Positions 20,801 to 30,310 of a stretch of 64,000 nucleotides of DNA are shown here, piece after piece (positions within the stretch are counted from its first letter, which is position 1; each line of letters begins with the position of its first letter). This DNA is from Acidobacteria bacterium Ga0077534 (lineage in GTDB: Bacteria; Acidobacteriota; Blastocatellia; Pyrinomonadales; Pyrinomonadaceae), in assembly GCA_001464455.1 (NCBI GenBank), contig LNEI01000025.1, positions 124,001 to 188,000 on the forward strand, in the 5' to 3' direction. Made by a program: the position numbers and the translations under genes. The notes below the pieces were generated by a model. It had not been told where the DNA came from. It saw only the letters and a program-made list of their open reading frames with translations, and made no database searches.

Positions 20801-23002
20801 ATTGGCATTCATTAAATAGATCTCGTTATTACCGTCGCGATTTGTAGTAAATACAATTCGATCCCCATTTGGCGACCATTCGGGCGATGCGTCGTTAGCG
20901 GTGTTATTTGTAAGTCGCACCGGATTTGTGCCGTTGGCATTCATTACAACAATCTCGGGGAACAGCGCGACGTCGAACTGGTCGCTCTCCATTAGAATGC
21001 GAGATCCGTCCGGAGACCACTTTGGAGCTTCCTGATACGCTGAATCGTTCGTCAATCGAAACTGATTGGTTCCGTCCGGGTTCATGGTATAGATCTCCTG
21101 AAAACCGTCGCGAAGGCTGGAGAAAACGATCGATTGTTCACCGCCGCCGGTCGCGTTTGGTAGACGGTCAAGCGCCTGCACTTGTGCGGTTGTCATCGGA
21201 ACGTCATAGAGCCGGATACGCGCGACATTTCCGTCAGAAGCTTCCAAAATGTTGTCGTCTTGAAAAAAACTGAGATTATTGGCTGGACTTATCTGAAAAG
21301 TGCCCCCGTCGGGCTGATTTACACGAAGAACGCCGTCGCGATAGCCGCGAACCGTTCCGCCAGCTTCGCGGACGATAACTAGTTGGAGATACGTGTTCCC
21401 TACGAAGGGGACGGTGTTTGTTGGCTCAAATTCCAGACGGCCGTCCTGAATGTACGCTCCATCATCACTTGTTCGTCCATCAAAGCTCGCTACACGCCGA
21501 AACCCGCTTACCTGGTCGAAACGAACCAGGATCACGATCGTATAGGTCGCACCATTCGGAATCACGCCGTTGGAAGGCGTTAGCTGGAGCCCACTGTTAA
21601 ACGGAAATCGCAGCGTCTGACGATTATAGCCATCGATAGTGTCGGTGACGAACGAATTGGCACCACCGCTTCCGGTGAGATTGGTCATAGCCGGAGCGCC
21701 AGCGACCGAACTGGTAGGATTGCCCTGAAACTGGTAATCGGCTTTAGGAAGAGGCGATGGCTCAGGAGTGGGAGTTGGAGCGCCCGACTGTATTTCAAAG
21801 GCACCTATGTCGGCTGCGTCGCCGCCCGGTGCATTCGGTTCGGGCAAGTCTACGGGCCTCGGAGACCCTCGCTGATCGGTCGTCGAGCCAAAACTACTGC
21901 CCTTGTCTATCGCGGGGCTGCCAGCAAGTAAGGCACGGGTTTGGGTTGGGCCGCCATTCGACGCGAGAGGAGCAAGTTGCGGATTATTCACACCAACTAT
22001 GTTGCCGTTTACGCCGTTCGTCAAACCACCACCCGTTCCGATAAGATTGAACGAACTGGAAGCATCGACCGTTCCCTCAATATCAAAGGGCACACCGCCG
22101 GACATGTTGCCGGAAACTATCGAATTCCTTACCGTCACGACATTCGTTCCAGTCTCTTCCAGCCAGATCGCTCCCCTTTGGCCTGCATTTGCCGTGATGT
22201 TATTCGTTATCGTGCAGTTTGTCAGATTTAAGACTGAGACCCCTCCACTGGGATTGTTTCGGATACCAGAGTTAAGGCCGTCGCTCGTGTTGCCGCTGAT
22301 GGTCGTATTGATCAATGTCGAGGTCGAGCCCTCGTTCCTGATAACGTCACCGACGGGTGCAGAATTGCCCGAGAATGTTGAATCTGTCACTGTCATTGTC
22401 GAAGAACTTAGATAGAGCGCGGATATCTGCTGCGCGGTATTATTTGTTATTGTCGAGCGATTGATGTTTAAGGTCACGCCAATGGTAATCATCACCCCCG
22501 CATCCCCGGTACCGACGTTGTTTGTGATGACGAGATCATTGAAGGTAAGTATCGTACCTAATGCTTGCATTGCACCGCCGCCGCCGGAGCGTCCGTTGCG
22601 AATGGTCAGACCGTCGACAGTTGCGGTCCCCCCGACAAAATTGAAAATGCGGCTTGAATTGTTACCGGATATAGCCAGAACAGCGGCACCGGGGCCGTCT
22701 ATGGTCAGGTTCTTGTCGATTAGGATCTCGCCGCTCGTAAGCGTAATAGCTCCGGTAACCCCACCGCCAAACACGATCGTATCGCCAGGTACTGCGTCAA
22801 TCACCGCCTGTCGCAGGCTGCCCGCTCCACTGTCGTTCGTATTCGTGACAGTCAAGGTTGCAAACGGACGGGCCGTATCGTCAACTTGCCGGGCCTCGGC
22901 CCTTGGACCAAAATAAACCGTAAGTGCTGCTAGCACCGCCGCAAACAAGATAGTCAAAAATGATGGGAATCGAAGTTGAATCTGCGAATTAGTAAAGGAC
23001 AT
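17897..23002 (-). CDS. Giant multidomain exoprotein: beta-helix, LamG, PD40 propeller, PPC, BACON, C-terminal tail domain
   Basis: About 1701 residues from the ATG at 23002, chosen because GGAGAGAG lies just upstream and a signal peptide follows (SFLTILFAAVLAALTVYFG). Domains in order: a right-handed beta-helix starting LTVTNTNDSGAGSLRQAV; a concanavalin/LamG-like module; a TolB-type propeller with seven or so MNADGTN / WSPDG repeats; a pre-peptidase C-terminal (PPC) module; a BACON-like domain; a second jelly-roll (SVWYVWTAPSNGLWSFS); an unassigned region; a carboxypeptidase-regulatory-like domain; a BACON domain (CEWAAASDVPWITINSG); and the shared tail (SGRVTTPNLLALRNAVVTLI ... FIGLE). Most likely a surface or extracellular binding protein. 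It sits 67 nt after the Oar-like receptor gene and 11 nt before the WD40-caspase gene. Part of the coding strand (about 19.9-20.25 kb) is unusually G-rich. Confidence 0.9.
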   Translation of the reverse strand: MSFTNSQIQLRFPSFLTILFAAVLAALTVYFGPRAEARQVDDTARPFATLTVTNTNDSGAGSLRQAVIDAVPGDTIVFGGGVTGAITLTSGEILIDKNLTIDGPGAAVLAISGNNSSRIFNFVGGTATVDGLTIRNGRSGGGGAMQALGTILTFNDLVITNNVGTGDAGVMITIGVTLNINRSTITNNTAQQISALYLSSSTMTVTDSTFSGNSAPVGDVIRNEGSTSTLINTTISGNTSDGLNSGIRNNPSGGVSVLNLTNCTITNNITANAGQRGAIWLEETGTNVVTVRNSIVSGNMSGGVPFDIEGTVDASSSFNLIGTGGGLTNGVNGNIVGVNNPQLAPLASNGGPTQTRALLAGSPAIDKGSSFGSTTDQRGSPRPVDLPEPNAPGGDAADIGAFEIQSGAPTPTPEPSPLPKADYQFQGNPTSSVAGAPAMTNLTGSGGANSFVTDTIDGYNRQTLRFPFNSGLQLTPSNGVIPNGATYTIVILVRFDQVSGFRRVASFDGRTSDDGAYIQDGRLEFEPTNTVPFVGNTYLQLVIVREAGGTVRGYRDGVLRVNQPDGGTFQISPANNLSFFQDDNILEASDGNVARIRLYDVPMTTAQVQALDRLPNATGGGEQSIVFSSLRDGFQEIYTMNPDGTNQFRLTNDSAYQEAPKWSPDGSRILMESDQFDVALFPEIVVMNANGTNPVRLTNNTANDASPEWSPNGDRIVFTTNRDGNNEIYLMNANGTNPINLTNNAADDRIPCWSPDGTKIGFTSSRDQAAGELYVMNADGTNPIRLTTNTSTDNQCAWSPDGTKIAFWSDRAVDPEIYVMNADGSNQVRLTTSPGADFRPAWSPDGSRLIFISPRNNTRQDLWIMNADGTNQTRLMSNSSDDFNPNWKGLGGPSCGTASITIGQAVSSTVGPTSCVIGNDRTDLYSFPGNAGQQVAVTMETSLFFSKIELVNPAGVVVASAGGVNGVNNSRLPATGFFTLPVTGTYTIRAIAAVGGAGSYTLSLFEAPVGGPGACTYSLSRPRTDVPMTGGVFSFDVITQPGCPPAAAPAASGTFYTNAAYSGGRVTFTMPPHPGTTDRQEVMAIAGQSHTIFQYCTCPPTNDFVDNPNLITGANNPPNAPERGSNVNASAQSGEPAHAGNTASKSVWYVWTAPSNGLWSFSTSGSSFDTVMAIYRCPAGLAGCNFTNFTQVGTNDDTTFFDVTSKVNFRADQGATYLIAIDGKNGASGTIELSWRQYERLFRLYLQNYNGNQSPLVPDTVTASNGSNTVIPTIVSLGVYEFNLPADDSAYTVTISGPTGIVWDPNNFPLDTSFRLLNELMEGPEGAGTIGGQNTVSNAQNQTPRFIYGFIRNITAPEVPGLGVIIGSSRGPNPREEAPCSPLGSTVIASVAYATYQCLSQPNTLHDIVPAMPGKNFVRSVLSFEVPIAATYNGTPGDSFIASNSTTYNITGQVLAGGAGTRLDLTYTPTGNTQPITIRRNTDADGRFTYTNLPPNTYRLKASRTGLVFTQPADINLTADTTINISPESSCSFSPANTTPIPVAGGLSQFTVAASSPTCEWAAASDVPWITINSGAIVGNGPVHFTAQPNPGAGRIGTIRIAGRPEPVLVQQSSANPTFTTISGRVTTPNLLALRNAVVTLIDATGTTRTATTSSFGVFNFAGIETGQIYTASVNVKRYRFTPKTLTVTTALNNVDFIGLE

Positions 23003-23069
23003 TCTCTCTCCAGCTTGCATAGGGTCTGATCCTGCAAACGAGATCTCCAATATTTATTTATCGCTCATG

Positions 23070-26000
23070 TTAAAACTCATACTTCAGCGAAAACTGTACA
23101 CGCCGTCCTGGTGTGACAGTGTTGACGGCTTTTCCGAAGCCCGGGGCCTCGACGATGCGGACGGGGATGCCGTAGTTGGCGCGGTCAATGATGTTAAAGA
23201 TATCGGTTCGAAAGGCGAGCCTGGTTTTGTCGAGATTGAACTGCTTGATGATGGAAACGTCGAGTTCGAGGACGCTTCCGGCACGGAACGAATTGCGGCC
23301 GATGCGGCCGTTTTGACCGAAGGGGGCAAGAAGAGACGTTGTATTTGCGGTCGTCATGCGAAGCGGCTGGCGGCGATCGCCAGTTACCTCGATGCCGGTC
23401 AGGTTGTCGAGGCGGTCGGTAATATTTCCGTCCAAATTAACGTCTATGACGCTATTGACGGTGAAGGGTTGGCCCGAGTGGTAGCGCCCCGTGGTCGATA
23501 GACGCAGGCCGTTCAAAAGTTTGCGAGCATAGCGAGCATCGGCGGCGTCCGGAACGATGTAAGTCAAGTCGTAGGCGATCCGGTGCCGAACGTCAAAATT
23601 TGCCGGCCCGCTTTCCGCGGCGAGGTCAAAACTATCTTGTGGCAAAACATACGCACCGGCTAGGTCGAAAACGTCGGATACTTCGTCGGTTGCTTTTGAA
23701 AACGTGTAAGAGATCTGAGCGTCAAACGATCCGAGAAACCTGGCTCGAAGCTGGTTCTGCAGCGAATGATACTGCGACGGTGCCGAGGTTTCGAACTGAT
23801 TAACCGCACCAAGCGATTCGAATCCGCCTGTCGTCGAGCGGTCGAGGGGGCGCCGCGGCACAAAGAGTACGCCCTGAGCGATCGGCAGCGTGGCAAAGGG
23901 GCTTTGCGAAATACCGGTCGGCGAGACGGTTAAGCTCGAGCCTAGATTAGGCGTGGTAAATCTAAGCAGATTGCGCCCAGTCGTTCCGACATAGGCCGTC
24001 GAGAAGGTAAGAGCTCGGCTCAGTTGCTGCTCGAACGAGAATGAATAATGATGGGCCATCGGCGTCGGCATCACTCTCGACGGCAATGTGATGTTGATCG
24101 CATTTGCGAAAAGACTGCCTGATATCGTCGAGAGTACGTCAGCGAAGCTGGAAGTGCTTGTGCCGAGCGCCGGTGAGTTATAGGAATTGAGGGTTCCCGG
24201 CCGTCGGAGCGGAATTCCGTTTATCGTCGCCGATGCCGGATTGTCGATCGTCAAACCGAAGAACGGGAAGATCGTGGCGGCAAAATTAACGGTCAAAAAA
24301 GTTGGGAAGACATTTCTCGATTGGTTTGCGACTGCCCCCAGGATCTGATCGTAGAAAAGGCCATAGCCAGCCCGGAATACGGTCACGCGTGTTCCAAATA
24401 GCTTGGGCGAATAGGCGAAACCGACACGCGGAGCGAAGTTGTTTCGGTCAGGATCGTATAGCGAGGTACGGTCGCTGATAAGATTCTTGAGAACGGGCAG
24501 CAGATCAAGCCGAGGATCGGTAAAGGTATCTTCGATCAGCCTGTTGCGCTCGGTCACAGGGGTGTTGTATTCGTACCGTACGCCGTAAGAAATAGAAATA
24601 TCACCCCTCGGACGCCATGTGTCCTGCACGAAGAAATTCAGTTGATGGTAGCCCAGTATTGCGCGTGATCCAGGTCGGTCGACGCTAAGGGTCAACAGAG
24701 AATTACTCGCTACGCTGAGGGCGACAAGGTCTTCAGGTCGAATTGTCGCACGAGGGTCGGAACGAGGAAGAAAGCAAAGATCACCGATACCGCCATTGGC
24801 ACAGGTTCCAGTGCTCGGCACGAGTCTTGGTGCTCCGTTAAAGGTCAATAGAGTACGAGCCAGTCTTGGGAGGTCGCTATCTAGGCCAGTTCGGCGAATA
24901 TCGGTACCAAAGACGAAGGTGTGATCCCCGTTTCGAAATGTCACGTCGTCGGCTATCTGAAAGGTGCGGTTCGTGCGGTCTTGGGGAAAATTGTAGACAT
25001 CGACGCCGATCGGGCTGAACCCGGCGACTATGACCTGCCCGACCGGTCCGATCACATTTTCGGTCGATTCCGGAACGACACCAAACCCCGGTTGTATACG
25101 TGTATATCTGGCCGATGCCTGCGGCAGCGAGACGTTGAATATGGCAGGTGCGTTTAGCATGAACTGCTCGTTCGGCAGGTCATCGCTCGAAATTAGGAAG
25201 TCAGTATTTCGTATCTCTTCAAATCGGAGCCGGGAATGTCCGAATGAGAACCGTAGCTGATTGAACAAACGTCCCGCCGAACCGGCCTCATTTAAGTCGC
25301 TGTTGAGAAACAAGGACAGGTTCTGCGTGCCGATGTCGGATCGAATATTCGAAAAGACCGCCTCAGCCACCGCGGGTATCTCTTTGTTATCGTCGGTAAA
25401 ATTGTAGCGAGCCGTGATCGTTTGCTTACGTCCTGCTATCGAGAAATTATGATCGACCCGGCCGGAAAGTATAACGCCTCGGCCGCCCGAGTGGAGGCTT
25501 TGTGTGAGAGTATTTGCGCCGAAGATACCAGTCGGGTCGTTTGGGAATGGAAACAGGCTAAAGACCGCGTTTGCTGTCGGGCCGGTTGGGAATAGGCTGA
25601 GAGGGGTTCCCGTGAATGGGTTAGAACTGAGTCCACTTGCCCCAGTACGGAATGGTCCCCGTTCCTCTATCGTCGGCACTGCGAAATTTTTCTCTCGCAA
25701 GGCATTTATCCGAACATACTCGCCGGAAAAGAAGAAGAACGAACGGTTTGCCGCGAATGGGCCACCGATCATTCCTCCTGATTGCGTCATTGTTAGCGGG
25801 TCTTCAGCGCCGCTCTGATTGCGGACGGTTATGGGCTGTCCGTCGAGAAGAACGGCCTGACCGCCGGACGTTCGATAAGGCGAGGCAACGTTTCCATTCG
25901 CCGAGTCGAACGCACTTCGGGCGTTGAGTTTGCTCGAATTTAGAAACCCGTATAACGAGCCGCTAACGTCGTTACCGCCCGAACGTGAAACCGCATTTAC

Positions 26001-26843
26001 TTGAGCTCCAAGATTGCGTCCAAATTGTGCCGGAGCGAGAAGCGTAATAACGCTGAATTCTTCGATAGAACCAACTGGCTGTGGTACAAGGGCGACAAAG
26101 CCCTGTCGTCGAACTCCGATATCCTCGTCGTTATTGTCAGAACCGTCGACCGTAAAATTATTAGCTCGCGAACGAAGACCATTCGCCGCGAACTGTCCCG
26201 CCGAGCCTACCCCGGGGCCCACGCCCGGCCCCGCAGTATCGCCGATGGTTTGAGGAGCCGGAGCAATACCTGGAGCCAGGGTTGCAAGTTCATCGAATGT
26301 ACGCGAACTGGCAGTCGCCGACAGCGGTATCGATCCGACTTCCTCCTGTTTTGATGACGTTGACCTGCGGGCATCGGTGGTGTTGATCACCACGCGGATA
26401 TCATCGGGTTCTTCTGCAGTGGTAGGAGCCGCGGTAGGGGTCGTCTCGGGCTCCATCGAGACAGGAACCGGCACAATCTCGCCCGTAGCGGTGATGCGTA
26501 TTTCACGCCGAAGCAACCGTTCTCTAAAACCAGGTACTGCTATCCGTATCTGGTAAAAGCCCGGAGCAAGCAGCCCTTGAAAAAATACCCCCTTCGAATC
26601 GGTGGCAAGGTTGTATGTCACTCCCGTTCGTTCGCCTGTGATAGTAACCCTAGCACCTACAATGGGCGTTCCAGTACGGTTGTCGGTAACGTCGCCCTGA
26701 AAGCCGCCGGTCACTGTGTCTTGAGACAAAACTGGAATTAATAGGGTAAGGCTCAGAAGTACCGCAACCAGAAATGACCGTAGGATCAAAAATGACTGTC
26801 TTATAGCAGCGAAGCAACGTGCTCCGTCACAGATTTCGTACAT
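23070..26843 (-). CDS. Oar-like TonB-dependent outer membrane receptor
   Basis: 1257 residues. The signal peptide/hydrophobic N-terminus (FLVAVLLSLTLLIPVLSQ) is followed by a carboxypeptidase-regulatory-like domain (VTGGFQGDVTDNRTGTPIVG ARV...). Next comes a plug domain (FDELATLAPGIAPAPQ, then NNFTVDGSDNNDEDIG) and a large beta-barrel ending in the aromatic outer-membrane signature VQFSLKYEF. Members import large substrates or export/display proteins with TonB energy; Oar in myxobacteria acts in secretion and adhesion. The ATG has AGGAG 8 nt upstream. It is first in a minus-strand set with the giant exoprotein and the WD40-caspase, so the receptor may handle that exoprotein or its ligand (inference). 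No TonB box was identified with confidence. Confidence 0.93.
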   Translation of the reverse strand: MYEICDGARCFAAIRQSFLILRSFLVAVLLSLTLLIPVLSQDTVTGGFQGDVTDNRTGTPIVGARVTITGERTGVTYNLATDSKGVFFQGLLAPGFYQIRIAVPGFRERLLRREIRITATGEIVPVPVSMEPETTPTAAPTTAEEPDDIRVVINTTDARRSTSSKQEEVGSIPLSATASSRTFDELATLAPGIAPAPQTIGDTAGPGVGPGVGSAGQFAANGLRSRANNFTVDGSDNNDEDIGVRRQGFVALVPQPVGSIEEFSVITLLAPAQFGRNLGAQVNAVSRSGGNDVSGSLYGFLNSSKLNARSAFDSANGNVASPYRTSGGQAVLLDGQPITVRNQSGAEDPLTMTQSGGMIGGPFAANRSFFFFSGEYVRINALREKNFAVPTIEERGPFRTGASGLSSNPFTGTPLSLFPTGPTANAVFSLFPFPNDPTGIFGANTLTQSLHSGGRGVILSGRVDHNFSIAGRKQTITARYNFTDDNKEIPAVAEAVFSNIRSDIGTQNLSLFLNSDLNEAGSAGRLFNQLRFSFGHSRLRFEEIRNTDFLISSDDLPNEQFMLNAPAIFNVSLPQASARYTRIQPGFGVVPESTENVIGPVGQVIVAGFSPIGVDVYNFPQDRTNRTFQIADDVTFRNGDHTFVFGTDIRRTGLDSDLPRLARTLLTFNGAPRLVPSTGTCANGGIGDLCFLPRSDPRATIRPEDLVALSVASNSLLTLSVDRPGSRAILGYHQLNFFVQDTWRPRGDISISYGVRYEYNTPVTERNRLIEDTFTDPRLDLLPVLKNLISDRTSLYDPDRNNFAPRVGFAYSPKLFGTRVTVFRAGYGLFYDQILGAVANQSRNVFPTFLTVNFAATIFPFFGLTIDNPASATINGIPLRRPGTLNSYNSPALGTSTSSFADVLSTISGSLFANAINITLPSRVMPTPMAHHYSFSFEQQLSRALTFSTAYVGTTGRNLLRFTTPNLGSSLTVSPTGISQSPFATLPIAQGVLFVPRRPLDRSTTGGFESLGAVNQFETSAPSQYHSLQNQLRARFLGSFDAQISYTFSKATDEVSDVFDLAGAYVLPQDSFDLAAESGPANFDVRHRIAYDLTYIVPDAADARYARKLLNGLRLSTTGRYHSGQPFTVNSVIDVNLDGNITDRLDNLTGIEVTGDRRQPLRMTTANTTSLLAPFGQNGRIGRNSFRAGSVLELDVSIIKQFNLDKTRLAFRTDIFNIIDRANYGIPVRIVEAPGFGKAVNTVTPGRRVQFSLKYEF

Positions 26844-27168
26844 AGATTCAACTCCTACATTGTCGGGCTGTTTCTACTGTAGATTGACCTGACGAATAAA
26901 ATACTTACATGGGGTTCCTTTTTTCTTCCTTTTTAGTTTGCCAATGAAACGAACCCTCGCGTAGCTTGCCACTCATATCGACGTGCCGAACGAGTCCTGG
27001 AATCATTCCGCGGGTCCACGGGCTACCCTTTGATTTCCGGCATCTCGAGCAAAACAAGTGCCGACAAGGACGAAGCCAATAGGGAAAAGTAAAGAGAATT
27101 TGATGTTCATATTTCAATCAGTTTCTGTGATGGATTTCCACCAATTGAATAATTAAAAGACTAAAAGA
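26844..27168. other. Intergenic region, no gene recognised
   Basis: The 325 nt between the Oar-like receptor and the DUF4384-like gene must hold the receptor promoter (minus strand). A 70-codon minus-strand frame inside has no ribosome-binding site or recognisable content. No repeats or terminators were seen. Confidence 0.5.
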
Positions 27169-28179
27169 TCATCGCCGTACGTCGATCCTTACGAATGCGA
27201 CTAATGGCTGGCCGACGTCCGATCTAACGCGGAATATCGACTGCGGCTCGGCCTCATCGCGATTCAGCTGTTTCGCTCGGCTCCCGCAGGGGGATTCAAC
27301 GCGTTTCTGACGTTCGAGCCCGCGAGTGGCCTCGCCGCACGAAGCGGCGGCCTCGGTTTTCGAAAAGATCTTGTCACCGGTGTCGATGCGGTCAAAAACG
27401 TCGCTTTCGGATGCGTCTTCGAGTTTTTCTAGTGTCGCTAAGTTCTCGACCTTGCCTTCCTTGTCCGATCTAAACCAGGGAAGCGGAGTCGGCGAGATGA
27501 TTATTGTCAATAGTTCGCCGTTCCAGGTCTGCTTGGTATCAGGCCGGTTAACGAGATTGAACCAGGGGTTTGATTCCATCGCGTAGGGTATATCGAACAA
27601 GAGTCCCGGCCCGACCTTGTTATTTTCTTCAGAGTCTTCAGGAAATATCGCGTATGCCGGGCCGAGCGATCCGTCCGAAAAAGTTTCGCGGTCAACGACG
27701 TAAAGATAGCCCTCGACCGAAGACTCGATTGCCAATCGCACCTTGTCTCCGAGCCGGAAGCCGGACGCAGGGCTAACTCGTTCCGCTATAAGGTTTTCTG
27801 TCGAACCGCTGTCTTTCCTAAAGGTGAAATAGTAGCCGGATTCACTGGTCATAGGCGGCCTCAGGCGCCACATTGTTAGTCCGATCTCCGACACCTTTTT
27901 ATCGACCTCTGCGCGGCCCTTTGGTGTTGGAGTCGAAGGCCGAGCTCCAGTTCCAGATGTCCGCCGCGGTTTTCGTTCGACACGGACGAACTTATAGGTC
28001 GTAGAACGCCTTTTCGCACCGCTGGAGGAATTTGGCGGGGCGGCGGGCCTTTTGGCCTTGAAATCGTCTGATGTTATCGAACGGGTCTGCACACCGTCAT
28101 CCTGAGCCACTGCCGAGATCGCAAGCCAACCAACAATAGCGATCACCGCAAGCACGCTTTTTACAAAATTTCCAGTCAT
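27169..28179 (-). CDS. Exported DUF4384-like protein
   Basis: About 336 residues from the ATG at 28179, chosen for the GGAGG 8 nt upstream and the signal peptide (FVKSVLAVIAIVGWLAISAV AQ). A basic, low-complexity stretch (about 30-90) is followed by a domain whose core reads GDKVRLAIESSVEGYLYVVD ... GPAYAIFPEDSEENNKVGPG. This is typical of DUF4384-type domains, which occur in periplasmic or surface proteins and at the ends of bacterial Ser/Thr kinases. The gene lies 79 nt downstream of a membrane Ser/Thr kinase whose extracytoplasmic part has a similar pattern, so the two probably work together, perhaps sharing a ligand (inference). Molecular function is unknown. Confidence 0.78.
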   Translation of the reverse strand: MTGNFVKSVLAVIAIVGWLAISAVAQDDGVQTRSITSDDFKAKRPAAPPNSSSGAKRRSTTYKFVRVERKPRRTSGTGARPSTPTPKGRAEVDKKVSEIGLTMWRLRPPMTSESGYYFTFRKDSGSTENLIAERVSPASGFRLGDKVRLAIESSVEGYLYVVDRETFSDGSLGPAYAIFPEDSEENNKVGPGLLFDIPYAMESNPWFNLVNRPDTKQTWNGELLTIIISPTPLPWFRSDKEGKVENLATLEKLEDASESDVFDRIDTGDKIFSKTEAAASCGEATRGLERQKRVESPCGSRAKQLNRDEAEPQSIFRVRSDVGQPLVAFVRIDVRR

Positions 28180-28258
28180 GTGAGACCTCCGTTGAGAATT
28201 AAACGATCGAGCGGATGGCAATTCGCTTTCGCTACTGATTTGGATGTAGACCGCCATC

Positions 28259-30091
28259 TTATTGATGATCTATCCTAAATTTGTAAACGATCTCGTCACC
28301 CCGAACTCGGACCGTTGTCTGTTGCTTCTCCGTGTCTTCGGTCGCCTCAGGATTCGAAGGACGCGTTTTGTCGAGAAAAGTCTGCAGCTGCGCAGCCTGC
28401 TCGTCGGGCAAAACTCCATTGTTCTGAAATGCTGCCGTAACCGCCGCCTCGAGATCGGGATTCGCGGTCGCGGTCCATATCAACCACATGGTTTCGGTCC
28501 CTCTCTTTCCCTCGACGTTTGCCGAGCCGGTTTCGATCAATTGCCCGCCTTCGATCAAAGATCTGCCGTTATTGCGCAGGGGCGTAGGGAAAAGGATATT
28601 GAATCTGTTTACGCCACCATCATCTGTACCAAAATTGAAAACGTAAAAATTCCCGGCCATCTGAGGCACGAAGTTCATTGCGACTTTGTAGCCCCGCTCA
28701 ACGCTTGCCCGCCCGGATGAGCGGAACGGAAGTTCGAACGGTTTCCCGTTCCGCATCTTCTGGATCATCAGATAATAATCGACACTCCGTTGCGGAATTG
28801 TTTCAGGCACGACGCTCTCCACGGCGGTGGTATCGCTACTCGGAACGAAATTCTGAACCGCAAAATAACCCGCAATAGAGATAACGGCTAAAACGATGAT
28901 CGAGGGAATTATCCAAGCTCGCTTTATACGAGAACCGGAGTCACCAGTCACAACCCGCCGTTCAACGGTAGGCTGCTCCTCGATGACAGGTACCGGCATA
29001 GCTGCTGTCGGTGACGTATAAAACTCCGTCTTTATTGACGCAAAGAATCTGTCTGTCTCGGTGCCATCGGCTTTAAGTTCATGGGCGAGCAATCGTCCAA
29101 AAGTCCGTGCTATCTGAGGGCGTTTCTCCCTGTCAAAATCGAGAGCATGCATCAGAATACGCTCTGCTTCGCGAGGCATATCGGGACGTAGGGCACTAGG
29201 AATTGTTTTAACGCCTTCTTTCTCGAGCTGGTACATCTCCGCAAATGCCCGGGGCTTAAAAGGTAGTTCCCCCGTCAACATCTCGTATATGACAATGGCG
29301 AACGAATAGATATCAGCCGCAGGCGTAAGGTCGAGCCGGCCTATCAGCTGTTCTGGTGCTATATAGTTTATTGAGCCGATAGCCCGGGATATTTCAGTGA
29401 CGGGAGCGAGCTTGGACTCTTCGACGCGTGCGATCCCGAAATCGATCAAGCGAACCCTATACATTCCCTCGTCTATCGGAGTCAGCATAATGTTCTCCGG
29501 TTTGATGTCACGATGGAGTATCTTCGCGTTGTGCGCAGCCGTCAGAGCATCGGTCACATCTTCAATGATCTTTGCGATAGTTTCAAACGGCAGACGACCG
29601 GCGAGTTGCAAAGCTTTGCGAAGGGAGTGTCCCTTGATGTGGTCCATTACCATGAATGGATTTCCGTCGGCGAGTTTCCCCGAATCGAGTATTCGGACAA
29701 TGCCGGGGTGATCCAGCCTTACAAGGGCCTCTTTCTCGTGCTCGAACTTTCGAATGATGTCTGGATGCTGTAGAGCGGTCTCGTTAAGTATCTTAACGAC
29801 GACGTCCTTGCCCATTAGCTTGGTATCGCGAGCGAGATAGACAACCCCGATGCCGCCCTCGTCACCACCGGTTTCTTTAAGATTAGCCTCGATGAAAAAA
29901 CGACCTTCGAGCACCTGTCCTACCAGCCGATCAGGGTGCTGAAAATCAACGGTGAGAGTCCGATCTTCAGCGCTACTCACGATCTGAGAAGACCTTACGG
30001 TACCCGGCAGATCCTTGTCATCCGGCTCGCCTTCAAATCGGCTGTCAAATTTTGAGGAAACCATGGGTATAGACCTGGAACCGATCACCAC
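28259..30091 (-). CDS. Transmembrane Ser/Thr protein kinase with extracytoplasmic DUF4384-like domain
   Basis: 610 residues. Kinase domain about 58-340: an atypical Gly loop (ETGGDEGGIGVVYLARD, with extra residues before GGIGVVY), Lys100 in DVVVKIL, HRDIKPEN (Asp195), IDFGIARV (Asp217), and an activation-segment end of GSINYIAPEQ. A membrane segment follows at about 396-416 (WIIPSIIVLAVISIAGYFAV). The outer domain, about 435-570, has the pattern YKVAMNFVPQMAGNFYVFNF then NILFPTPLRNNGRS, like DUF4384 domains. It is thus a one-pass receptor kinase. The start is GTG at 30091, or ATG at 30064; neither has a good Shine-Dalgarno. The exported DUF4384-like gene follows in the same direction. All catalytic residues are present. 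Confidence 0.9.
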   Translation of the reverse strand: MVIGSRSIPMVSSKFDSRFEGEPDDKDLPGTVRSSQIVSSAEDRTLTVDFQHPDRLVGQVLEGRFFIEANLKETGGDEGGIGVVYLARDTKLMGKDVVVKILNETALQHPDIIRKFEHEKEALVRLDHPGIVRILDSGKLADGNPFMVMDHIKGHSLRKALQLAGRLPFETIAKIIEDVTDALTAAHNAKILHRDIKPENIMLTPIDEGMYRVRLIDFGIARVEESKLAPVTEISRAIGSINYIAPEQLIGRLDLTPAADIYSFAIVIYEMLTGELPFKPRAFAEMYQLEKEGVKTIPSALRPDMPREAERILMHALDFDREKRPQIARTFGRLLAHELKADGTETDRFFASIKTEFYTSPTAAMPVPVIEEQPTVERRVVTGDSGSRIKRAWIIPSIIVLAVISIAGYFAVQNFVPSSDTTAVESVVPETIPQRSVDYYLMIQKMRNGKPFELPFRSSGRASVERGYKVAMNFVPQMAGNFYVFNFGTDDGGVNRFNILFPTPLRNNGRSLIEGGQLIETGSANVEGKRGTETMWLIWTATANPDLEAAVTAAFQNNGVLPDEQAAQLQTFLDKTRPSNPEATEDTEKQQTTVRVRGDEIVYKFRIDHQ

Positions 30092-30310
30092 GCCACCATC
30101 AAAAAGTGCATGGCGTCACTAAACCCGACATCCCTAAGGAAACCTTGACTTTGCTATGAGAGTGGAGAGTAACCTACATATCTTTTTTTTTCAACTAACT
30201 CATAATTTAGATATCGGTTTAACAGGCGACGGTTCTCCGGCTTGGACGTTTTGAAGTATTGGTGCGAAAGTGCGGCGGGCATCTTCGAGATTAGATCCAG
30301 AAGTTTCAAA

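Noticed and set aside
26905-27117. 70-codon minus-strand frame upstream of the receptor gene
   Set aside because: No ribosome-binding site, no signal peptide or known motif, and odd composition.
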